NCBI RefSeq assembly: GCF_963169125.1
Contig: NC_084794.1
Span: forward strand, 115,544,358-115,608,357
DNA length: 64,000 bases
Source: Humulus lupulus
Taxonomy: Eukaryota; Streptophyta; Magnoliopsida; Rosales; Cannabaceae
Direction of reading: 5' to 3'
Shown: positions 11,631 through 20,271 of the stretch, in pieces
How positions within the stretch are numbered: position 1 is the first letter of the stretch
Layout: each line of letters opens with the position of its first letter
Program-made: the position numbers and the translations under genes
The notes under the pieces: model-generated
Databases searched by the model: none
What the model was told of the DNA's origin: nothing
What the model saw: only the letters and a program-made list of their open reading frames with translations

Positions 11631-12070
11631 TAACCATTTAGAGTGCCCCCTATATTTTTATATACATGGATGTGCTTCTTTTTACATGTTAGATAAGTTA
11701 ATTGGATGGTATCATAATGTTTTTTTGCATGTTTAAGTTTTATGTATGTGTGAGGCAAAACGAATATTGTTCATATTTTTTGTATGTTTATGATTGTTTA
11801 TGTGTATTTTATTTTGTTGTATAAAACCCATAAACTCTGTACATAAAATCAAATATTGAAGATTGCATAAAAATATTTATTTGGGATTCTTTTTAGCCTA
11901 TGTATATATGTTTAAGTATTATTATTATTGTTTTTTAAGTTATATAAATATAATATGCATAAGTTTCATCGTAAAGAAGAAGAAGAAGAAGAAGAAGAAG
12001 AAGAAGAAGAAGAAGAAGGTGGTTGTGCACCTTTTGCCATTTTTTTTAGGAGACTATATATATATATATA
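11631..12070. other. AT-rich spacer with microsatellites
   Basis: No gene is seen. It holds a GAA/AAG trinucleotide run of about 15 units (11974-12018) and a short TA run (12056-12071), with T-rich sequence between them. Confidence 0.7.
11974..12018. repeat. (AAG)n microsatellite
   Basis: This is an uninterrupted AAG repeat of about 15 units in AT-rich non-coding sequence. On the plus strand it reads as poly-Lys in one frame; that ORF is not a gene. Confidence 0.9.
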
Positions 12071-12151
12071 TGAGAATTTGTTTATAGGGGCTTCACTTTA
12101 AGCCCTACTGGTGGGGCTCTCAATGTTCTCGACTCGTGAACAGTTTTCGGC
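12071..12151 (+). mobile_element. Broken arm of the foldback MITE seen at 17671
   Basis: The stretch from TATAGGGGCTTCACTTTAAG to GAACAGTTTTCGGC matches the first 80 bases of the MITE at 17671-18084 almost base for base. Similarity stops abruptly at 12151. Like the full copy, it begins beside a TA repeat. Confidence 0.75.
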
Positions 12152-12329
12152 GAATAAAAGGGTAGTATAAAGCTTTCACATTCAGGTACATCTTCATGAT
12201 GCCTGGATGAAGAGAACAAGAGGGTAGTATGAGATTCATCCAGAATCCCTCGTTTAATCCCAGTGTCCATCGGATCCCAAGTCCGATCCCTATACCACAA
12301 TAAACGCATACCTGAAACTGCATAGTCAT
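12152..12329. other. Unassigned spacer
   Basis: This joins the broken MITE arm to the decayed chromovirus segment. Minus-strand ORFs here have no recognisable content. Confidence 0.5.
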
Positions 12330-12910
12330 TAGATAATCCAGCTAAGACATTCCCCTCAATTTTCCCATCTATGGGTCACTCAGCTATTTTTCCTTTGATC
12401 CTTTCTAAAAGAGTAACTCAACCATAATGTTGGCCTCCTGGCCCACCAGTAACTATGCTTTAGTTCCAGTCATACCCTTCATCTAACATGTTGCTTGGGC
12501 AATAACCTTTTCCTATTAATGAGATAGAAACCCTCGAGAATTCCTTCACAAAGTTCATATAATAACCTGCTCATCCAAGGAAACTCCTGACCCCTGAAGG
12601 GTTTCTTGGCCTTGGTCAATCTCCAACTAAGAGTATATCATAATACCATCGATCAAGATGATCACAAATCCAATTCAGATAATCTCATAATACCCTGTTC
12701 ATCTAATCCATCAAAACAACTCAGCATTAGTCAAATCCACAAAACATAACTCAGCACTCCCAGTGCCCATAATTAATATAAAAAGTAGTCTTCTACATAT
12801 CATTCTCCTTGATCTTCAGCTGGTAATAACTACATCAAAGATCCACCTTAAAGAATATTGCCTTACTCAATAACTGAGTCTTTAATTCTTACAGCTCTGC
12901 TGAAGCTGTT
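12330..12910 (-). pseudogene. Decayed chromovirus reverse transcriptase fragment
   Basis: No long ORF survives, but minus-strand translation shows ordered RT motifs. Near 12840-12890 is a block like QLLSKAIFFKVDL followed by YYQLKIKE, matching the chromovirus [19 protein letters not shown]. Near 12530-12600 is a block like AGYYMNFVKEFSRVSISL, matching LAGYYRRFVEGFSRIA. Between them the sequence is frameshifted and shortened. It is much older than the other Gypsy copies in the window. Confidence 0.6.
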
Positions 12911-13223
12911 CAGTACAGTACCCTAGACTTGATTTCATCCTTGGTACCAACCTAATCACCATTCACTTCTACAAAATACCATTTACGAAGTTATAAAATA
13001 TATGATTTTATTATTTTTAAATAATTATCATTATAAAATATCTCAAAAATATCCTATTTTAATTATTTATTTATTGAATTGAATTTAAGTTTAAGTCATG
13101 TTTACTGTCTACCATTAAATATAAGAATATTATGTTAAATATAAGAATATTTCGTTAAAATTAACTAAAAAAAATGTTAACACCAAGAATTTCCGTTATC
13201 TACACCCATTTTATATGGAAGAG
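12911..13223. other. AT-rich spacer
   Basis: No gene is seen. A short tandem duplication of TTAAATATAAGAATATT lies at about 13114-13152. The last five bases (AAGAG) are the left target duplication of the Ale-like element. Confidence 0.6.
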
Positions 13224-13393
13224 TGTCAGAGCAATCCTTTCAAGGTACTATTCTCTCTGATATTATGTAATACACGGTACATGGCTTTATACCCAAAAGG
13301 AGGAAAAAACAATATATGGACAGTTGTCCAATACACACTGAGCAAAGCCACAACATAAGGAAAAATAATAGTATATTTAATTACTGTTTAGCA
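13224..13393 (-). repeat. 3' LTR of the Ale-like element
   Basis: It starts TGTCAGAGCAATCC and ends GTTTAGCA on the plus strand. It is nearly identical to 17477-17644, with a handful of substitutions and small indels around 13262-13282. Confidence 0.93.
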
Positions 13394-13413
13394 CCCCCCC
13401 CCCCCCCCCCCCC
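13394..13413 (-). other. Polypurine tract, pure poly-G
   Basis: There are twenty consecutive C on the plus strand (G on the minus strand), directly abutting the 3' LTR. It sits where the plus-strand DNA primer forms and is longer and purer than usual. Confidence 0.85.
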
Positions 13414-13414
13414 T

Positions 13415-16400
13415 CAAACTCAACGAGCAAGGAAGAACGGTGAGTTTGGTGCGAAGCTCTTGAAAACGAGAGGAAACCAGGGACTTAGTGAGGCAGTCAG
13501 CAACTTGATCTGCAGAAGGAGTATATAAGAGAGACAAGGTACGAGAGTTGACACGTTTGCGAACAAAATGATAATCTATCTCAACATGTTTAGTGCGAGC
13601 ATGAAGAACTATGTTGGAAGCGAGATGAAGACTGCTTATATTATCACAGTACATAGTGGGGGCTACTTGGAAGAAAAAACTAAGTTCCCCAATAAGAGAC
13701 TGAAGCTAAGAGATTTGAGAAGCTCTCTTAGTAAGAGTGCGATATTCAGATTCAATACTGGAGCGAGAGAAAACTTTTTGCTTGAAGGAAGAGTGAAGGT
13801 GCAATATTGACCAAACGTCGATACTCAGTAGTATCAGATAAAGGATCTCCATCATGAAGAGAAAGTGGAGCAAGAGCAAGGGGCGTAGTGACTGGTTTGG
13901 AGTACAAGAGACCGGTCTTAGTGAGTACATCACGGATATACTTCGTTTGAGAAAGAAGAAGACCGGAGGAAGTGTGAAGTACCTGAATGCCAAGGAAAAA
14001 GTGAAGGGGACCTAAATCTTTGACCGCAAATTTAGTGTAGTGTCAAAGAAGAGCAACAATAGTAGTGGCAGAAGAGCCCGTAACAATGATGTCGTCAACA
14101 TAAACCAATAAGATAATCAAGGCTGTGACAGACCAATAAATGAACATGGAACAATCAGCTTTCGAAGCGATGAAACCCCACTCAAGAAGAGCATGGCTGA
14201 GCTTCAGAAACCAAGCACGAGGTGATTGTTTGAGGCCATAAAGAGACTTGGAGAGCTTACAAACATGATGTGGGGAGGAGGGATCAATAAAACCTTGGGG
14301 TTGTGACATATAAATAGTTTCGGCCAAGTCACCATGGAGAAAAGCATTTTGAATGTCCATTTGAGTGATAGGCTAAGCGGAAGAGATAGCAAGAGCTAAG
14401 ACTAGCTAAATGTCTCATGGAAATCAAGACCATGGGTTTGATGATACCCTTTAGCAACGAGACGAGCTTTGTATTTATCCACCGAGCCACCTGCATTAAG
14501 CTTAATGCGAAAAACCCATTTGTAGCCAATGATTTTTGCTTGAGGAGGTAGAGGGACAATATTCCAAGTGTGTTGAGATTGAAGGGCATCAAATTCCTTT
14601 TGCATGGCTGCTTTCCATTCCACACAATAACTAGCCTCCTTAAATGAGTCGAGTTCCACCAGAGTACCAGTAGCAACAGAATAAAACAGCCGCGGCTTGT
14701 GGATACCGGCTTTAGCACGAGTAACCGTGGGGTAAAATTTCAAAGGGGCAATAGTATGCTCATGGGGACCATGCAAATCAACTACTAAGGGAATTATGGG
14801 TGGAGAAAGTGGAGAAGAAGAGGCAGAACTCGTAGGTGTGGTAGAGGAGGAACAAGGTGAAGAAGATGAATGAATAGGAGAGGACGAACCAGGTGTGGAA
14901 AAAGAAGGGGGTGTTGAGGTGGGGAAGAGAGCGGTATATGAGTAGTAGAAGGAGAAGAAATAATAGGTGAAAAGGGAAGAAAGTTTGTAATAGTATGCAG
15001 GGTTGTGATGGGGGTGGAATAAGGAGGAGCATGGATAAAGGGAAAACGATCTTCATTAAAGACAACATGGCGACATAAACACGACCTGAGGTGGGTTGTA
15101 GGCAAAGATACCCTTTATGTTGGCTGCTATAGCCGAGAAACACACAAGAAGGAGATCGAAATTCCAATTTATGAGCATTATATGGGCGAAGGTAAGGAAA
15201 ACATTCACAACGAAAGACACGAAAGAAAGAGTAATTCGGGGTTTTATTATACAACACTTGGTAAGGGTTGCAAGATTGTAAGACACGAGTGGGAAGACGC
15301 CTAATCAAATAGACAGCCGTGGAGAACGCATAAGGCCAGAAATGAAGTGGCATATGACCATGTGCTAAAAGGGTGAGACCTATTTCAACGGCATGACGAT
15401 TTTTACGTTCAACACGACCATTTTGCTGAGGTGTGTGAGGGCAAGAGAGCTCATGGAGAATGCCATGCTGTTTGAAAAAGGTGGAAAGAGAGCGGAATTC
15501 GCCACCCCAATCAGAGTGAAAAATTTGGACGTTAGAATTAAATTGAGTAGAAACCATCATTTTAAAGGTGAGAAAAGCTTGGAAAATTTCATCTTTAGTT
15601 TTTGAGTAAATAAAAACCGGGTAAAACGAGAATAATCATCAATGAACAGAGCAAAATAGCAAACGCCAGTAATGGCCGTAACGGGGGAAGCACCCCAAAG
15701 ATCAGAATGTATTAATTCAAAGGGTTGTGAAGCCCGGGATACAGAGTTCGGAAAAGCCAATCTATGTGACTTTCCAAGTTGACAGGAAGAGAAAAAAGAA
15801 ATACATTCATTCTTGGAAAAAGAAAGATTACGAAGAGAAACAGCAATGGAAACAATATCACGAATCAAGTGACCTAAACAGGAATGCCAGAGATCAACGG
15901 ATGATTTCATGGACAGTAACAGTTGAGGCGGTGAGGAGACAACAGATGATGAGAAGGAGTGAGTAGAGACTCAATAGATGCCCTTATCAAGTAGGCCGGT
16001 AAGGAGAATGTGATGGCTGTCTTGGTGCTTGACAAAGAAAAAGGAAGGGTGAAACTCAACATAAGCATGATTATCTTGGCATAATTTGGAAACACTAAGA
16101 AAAATTTTGGCCAAAAAGGGAGAGTGGTAAACTTGACAGAGTTTAAGAGTACAGGTAGGATTAGGTAAAGATGCATAGCCCACATGAGAAATAGAAAGTG
16201 AATTACCATTGCCCACAATGATCTTATCACCACCATGAAACTGTTGAGGAGATTCCAGCAAGTTGAGATCTGGAGTGAAGTGATGAGAGGCCCCTGAATC
16301 CATATACCAGGCCGGGTCAGTTACACTTGTGGATGTGGTTGGTGAAGGGAGCAGACGAGGTGAGGGGTTGTGATGAGTGAGGAAGGAATTGAAGGGATGT

Positions 16401-17446
16401 GTTTGTGGTGGTGAAGGTTGTGGTTGAAACTGAAGATTGGTTCTATGGTAGCAAGCATTAGCGGTGTGACTGAGTTTAAAGCAAATCTGGCATTTGGGTT
16501 TGTATGGAGGGCGAGGGGAATGAGAAAGCCACGGTCATGAGGGAGAGGAGAAAGGATGGCGAGTTGGGCGAGTAGATCGAAACTGAGGAGGAAAATTTGT
16601 TTGGGGAAACTGTGGGGAGGGTTTTGGCATGGGTTTTGGAAGTTGGAGGTTGGTGAAATTGTCTTGAAGGGAGCTAATGGAGGTAGCGACATTTTGTCTG
16701 TCTAGGTGAGCATCAAAGTTGAGAAGTAAGGAATGGACATCTTCAATAGAAGGTGTGGTAGGACGTGCTTGCAGTGGTGTAACAAACGCATTGTATTTTG
16801 GACCCAAGCCATTAAACAGATAAATGAGATGATCCTGATGAGACACAGGGTTTCCAATAGAGGCAGGAATTTGCAATATGATTCAACTTCTACAAATAGG
16901 CTAAGGCTGGCATTCTGTTCTTCTTTAAATTTTGTAGAGATGTTCTAACCTCAGAGATGCGAGCAAAAGAGGCGGTTGTGTATATTTATTCTAAGGAAAC
17001 CCAAATTTCTGAGGCTGTGGTGAAGTTCACGATCTGGCTGAGCATGTTGTTGGAAAGAGACGCATATAACCAACTCATTATCAACCTATTATACCGATGC
17101 CAAGATATAAAGGGTGGATCGATTTGAGATGGAGAAGTGGTAGAGAATTGAGGAGGACAAGCAATAGAGCTATCTATGTAACCTTCAAGAATGTTGGCTA
17201 TAATAATATTTTGCATTTACATCCTCCAACCCAAGATAGTTTGAATCGTCGAGTGACGACGATGGTCTGGTTTACCAACGGAAAACAAGAGGAGAGAGGG
17301 CCGACTATGGAAGAGGATGAAGGTGTGAGAGGTGGCTGTGTGGTGTTTAGTTCATCTGGGTTTTGGGGTTTCTCGGTTGTAGTAATGTTTTGTGTTTGTT
17401 TCTCCACTGATGGTGGGGTAGACCCGATGCTTACCTCAGATGCCAT
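13415..17446 (-). pseudogene. gag-pol: Ale-like Copia gag-pol polyprotein, frameshifted
   Basis: The start is the ATG at 17446 (MASEVSIGSTPPSVEKQ), 19 bases from the primer site. Gag (17446-16330) has QIVNFTTASEIWVSLE and LIYLFNGLGPKYNAFVT. Protease: MDSGASHHFTPD (16303), with an intact DSG. Integrase: LWHSCLGH and SSCQLGKSHR (zinc site), FELIHSDLWG (Asp), FHSDWGGEF (Asp), PQQNGRVERKNRH (Glu). RT: YKARLVAKGYHQTHGLDF, MDIQNAFLHGDLAETIYM, SLYGLKQSPRAW, LLVYVDDIIVTGSS. RNase H: MYCDNISSLHLASN and ARTKHVEIDYHFVR, ending about 13415. Most pieces (17446, 16876, 16303, 15910, 14776, 13654) share one frame. Local shifts at about 17200, 15560 and 14400 break it. Catalytic residues are largely kept, so decay is recent. 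Confidence 0.9.
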
Positions 17447-17464
17447 AATGAAGGAGCTGTTTGT

Positions 17465-17476
17465 GGTCTGATACCA
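17465..17476 (-). other. Primer-binding site (initiator Met-tRNA)
   Basis: Minus-strand TGGTATCAGACC directly follows the LTR end CTGACA with no gap. It pairs with the 3' end of initiator Met-tRNA. Confidence 0.88.
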
Positions 17477-17644
17477 TGTCAGAGCAATCCTTTCAATGTA
17501 CTATTCTCTCTGATATTGTGTACACGGGAGAGGGCTTTATACCCAAAAGGAGGAAAATGAAATATATGGACAGTTGTCCAATACACACTGAGTGAAGCCA
17601 CAAAATAAGGAAAAGTAATAGTATATTTTAATTACTGTTTAACA
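17477..17644 (-). repeat. 5' LTR of the Ale-like element
   Basis: 168 bp, TGTCAGAGCAATCC to GTTTAACA on the plus strand, matching the 3' LTR. The end tetramer differs between copies (AACA here, AGCA there). Confidence 0.93.
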
Positions 17645-17670
17645 AAGATATATATATATATAAATTTATA

Positions 17671-18084
17671 GGACAATTCTTCTATAGGGGCTTCACTTTA
17701 AGCCCTACTGGTAGGGCTCTCAGCGTTTCTCGACCAGTGAATAGTTTTCGGTGCGACTTTTTTATGACCGTGTATATTGTAGCTATTTAGAGCATCCTGC
17801 AAATTTTTAGAAAATTCTAAATAGTTTACAGTATCGAAAACTAGGTTCAAACATGTTGCTTTCCACGTGCATAAAAAAAATTAGTCAAGTGTGCAACAAC
17901 ATGTTTGAACTTAGTTTTCGGTACTGTAAACTATTCGAAATTTTCTAAAATTTTTCAGGATGCTCTAAATAGCTACAATATACACGGTCATAAAAAAAAT
18001 CGAGCCGAAAACTTTTCACGAGTCGAGAACACTGAGAGCCCCACCGGTAGGGCTTACAGTGAAGGCCCTATAGGAGAATTCACC
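17671..18084. mobile_element. Foldback MITE with about 195 bp inverted arms
   Basis: The left arm runs from GGACAATTCTTCTATAGGGG. The right arm is its near-perfect reverse complement ending CCCTATAGGAGAATTCACC. The arms meet at a short loop near 17868-17895, so the whole 414 bp can fold into one hairpin. Conserved blocks in both arms include TTCACTTTAAGCCCTAC, GACCGTGTATATTGTAGC and TTCAAACATGTTG. The flanks are TA repeats (TATA on both sides), so the target duplication is TA or TATA and ambiguous. No transposase is encoded. I do not assign a superfamily. Confidence 0.85.
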
Positions 18085-18102
18085 TATATATATGTGCTCT
18101 TA

Positions 18103-18484
18103 ATGGTTACTACGCATGTATATTTACTTTAATATGAACTATTGGATTAAGATCAATGGTCCTTATTTATAGTTGTTAATTTATATTTCTAAAAATAAAT
18201 CTTGATTTTTTCAAATTTTCAGAAGGGATACTTGATGAAAAAACTGTATTTTTTTTATGAAAATATAATATTGTAAACTTTTCATTTTTCAAATGCATGT
18301 CAATTTCTAAATATAGCTAGTGTCTCTCATTGGTTGGAAGTAACATTAATTATGTCAAAATAAAATTACTAAATTTGAAATTAATGTAGAAAAAAAATAT
18401 TTACCTTTTGGTGACTTACTATACAAAATCACTTTGTCGCCATATCATCATAATTGTTAGTACCCATCTATGAGTAGTAACCAT
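18103..18484. mobile_element. Candidate second MITE with 11 bp inverted ends
   Basis: ATGGTTACTAC at 18103-18113 is exactly inverted at 18474-18484 (GTAGTAACCAT), enclosing 360 AT-rich bases with no ORF. The same 11-mer also occurs alone near 11626. The target duplication is unclear, so this is tentative. Confidence 0.35.
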
Positions 18485-18665
18485 CGAGAAGTCTTCCATA
18501 TATAAATATATATATATTAGTTAAGGTTGATTAAAATAACTATTTATTTTGGATTTTCATCTTTAATTCCTTGATAAATGATATATTTTTGTGTAAGTAA
18601 ATTTTTTTTTGGTGATTTTTTTTCTAAAAAGAGAATAAAGATATATTTTTTATTCAAATGGGAAT
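18485..18665. other. AT-rich flank of the Tat element
   Basis: TA- and T-rich with no ORF. It ends with GGAAT, the left flank of the Tat element. Confidence 0.6.
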
Positions 18666-20203
18666 TGTGAACAACGCAAATTGGACATGATCCTGAAAGG
18701 CCCAAGCCTCACACAGGGTCTTCGCGAGACTGACTTGTCTCACCCCACATGAAGCCCAAGCACACTTCGCCTCGCGCCACCAACCGCGTGCTACACATGA
18801 GGGCCTCGCGCCACCAGTCACGTGCTCCAAATGAGGGACTTGCGCCACCAGCCGCTTGCTCTAGATGAGGGCTTCGCACCACCAGTCGCGCGCTCCACAT
18901 GAGGGCCTCGCGCCACCAGCCGCGCTCTCCAAATGAGGGCCTCGTGCCACCAACCGCTTGCTCCATATGAGGGCCTCGCGCCATCAGCCACGTGTTCCGA
19001 ATGAGGACCTTGCACCACAAACCGCTTGCTCCAAATGAGGGCCTCGCGCCACCTGTCGCATGTTCCAGATGAGGACCTCGCACCACCAGCCACGTGCTCC
19101 ACACGAGGGCCTTGCGCCACCAGCCGCGTGCTCCAAATGAGGGCTTCATGCCACCAGCTGCGTGCTCTAAATGAGGACCTTGTGTCACAAGCCGCGTGCT
19201 CCAAATGAGGGCCTCACGCCACCAGCCGCGTGCTCTAAATGAGGGCCTCATACCACTAGCCGCGTGCTCCACATGAGGACCTTGTGGCACCAGCCCCATG
19301 CTCCAAATGAGGGCCTTGTGCACCATTTCATCTCGCGAGGCCACGCCTCGCAGGCCTTGCCCAAGCACCCAGGGACGCGCACCGTCTTGTGTCTCGCAAG
19401 GCCACGTGTTGGCCGCGCCTAGGTGCCCATGCCCACGCACCATCTCGCGAGGCCACGCCTCTGTGATATAAGTATATGCCCCGCTGAAGAGGCCCTCCTC
19501 TATTCTCTAAGGAAGGTGTCACCAGCGGGGTGCGACTCTCACATGCTTATCTTACTCAAGGCTATAGATCCTCTTATATTTAGCAATGTAAAAAGGACAT
19601 GGAACAAGGGTGTATCTTGGATATACGAGGGCAACCTTCAGGTACAAGGTACGCCTACGGGAACAGGTTGTACGAGCATGGGGAGCACAGGGGCGTAATC
19701 CTGACATCCATCTTTGGCAAGTAGTGGAAGTACGAGGAGTGGTGACATGGCCTGAATGTCTCTGACCATATATCAGAGTCGACACCACAACCACCTGTGC
19801 CACTACGTCTTGTGCCACTTCTTTGACACCGGTACTAAATAAGTAGTGGAGGCAGCCCCACGAACCCTGAATATGTACCAGACCCAACACCACGACCTTC
19901 TACACCACTACTACCTGTGCCACCACACTGGCGATGTACCCATGTACCATATGGTCCCCCGGGACTACAATGTATCATAAGCCATTGGAGCTTCACTATA
20001 AATTGATCCTGACCCCTCAAACAAAGGGGTTGGGAAATTCTTGTAAGATTAGATTAATCTAAGAGCAAAATACGAGTTTTCTTTCTATTGCCTACTTGCA
20101 ATTTTCCATCATGTTTCTATAAGTTCATTCGTGTTCATTAGATATTGATTGAAGATTTTGATTTTTCCATCCATATTTCCTTGACAAGTTCTTACTGTCA
20201 ATA
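18666..20203 (+). repeat. 5' LTR of the Tat-family element
   Basis: 1,538 bp from TGTGAACAACGC to CTGTCAATA (the terminal CA is mutated to TA; the 3' copy has GTCAACA). It contains the 34 bp minisatellite (18765-19308), a candidate TATA region (GATATAAGTATATGCC near 19466) and a unique 3' half shared with 39310-40057. Confidence 0.9.
18765..19308 (+). repeat. 34 bp LTR minisatellite, 16 units
   Basis: The consensus unit has two halves, GAGGGCCTCGCGCCACC and AGCCGCGTGCTCCAAAT. Unit starts fall exactly every 34 bases (18799, 18833, 18867 ... 19309) with no indel, although bases differ between units. It is GC-rich in an otherwise AT-rich window. Long ORFs on the minus strand here (18709-19443, 18818-19204) are products of the repeat and not genes. 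Confidence 0.95.
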
Positions 20204-20223
20204 GTTTGGCATCGTCTGTGGGA
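20204..20223 (+). other. Primer-binding site of the Tat-family element
   Basis: GTTTGGCATCGTCTGTGGGA follows the LTR end. Tat elements commonly have TTGGCGCCGTCTGTGGGA here, so this copy carries two or three changes. Confidence 0.75.
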
Positions 20224-20271
20224 AGGATAAGTGCCAAGCCACTGTTCTTCCATTAACTCTAACATAAAGAG

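Larger units (their letters stand above)
7972..11640 (+). mobile_element. Tat-lineage Gypsy element, LTR plus gag only
   Basis: An LTR (7972-8999) is followed by a primer-site-like sequence and a long decayed gag ending near 11628. There is no protease, reverse transcriptase, integrase or second LTR before unrelated sequence begins. It is either a 3' truncated copy or the remains of a gag-only non-autonomous element. Lineage is inferred from the gag C-terminal YHK...GHKTEEC motif shared with Tat elements. Confidence 0.65.
13224..17644 (-). mobile_element. Complete Ale-like Ty1/Copia retrotransposon
   Basis: This is a 4,421 bp element with two LTRs of 170 and 168 bp, both TG...CA, a primer site flush with the 5' LTR and a poly-G polypurine tract flush with the 3' LTR. 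The flanking five bases are AAGAG (13219-13223) and AAGAT (17645-17649), a near-perfect target duplication. Size, tiny LTRs and a single gag-pol frame fit the Ale (Retrofit) lineage (inferred). The polyprotein is frameshifted. Confidence 0.9.

Noticed and set aside
11863..12087. ORF with a poly-Lys tract
   Set aside because: It is the AAG microsatellite read in frame.
12082..12329. Minus-strand ORFs across the MITE break
   Set aside because: They span a chimeric junction and so cannot be ancestral genes.
14778..15105. Ser/Pro/Leu-rich ORF tail as a separate gene
   Set aside because: It is the variable linker between Copia integrase and RT read in a shifted frame.
18765..19308. Regular 34 bp repeats resembling a CRISPR array
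   Set aside because: The units are head-to-tail with no spacers, lie in an LTR of a plant retrotransposon and have no cas genes.
18709..19443. 244-residue minus-strand ORF as a gene
   Set aside because: It is produced by the 34 bp tandem repeat, which is open in several frames; there is no start context or domain.
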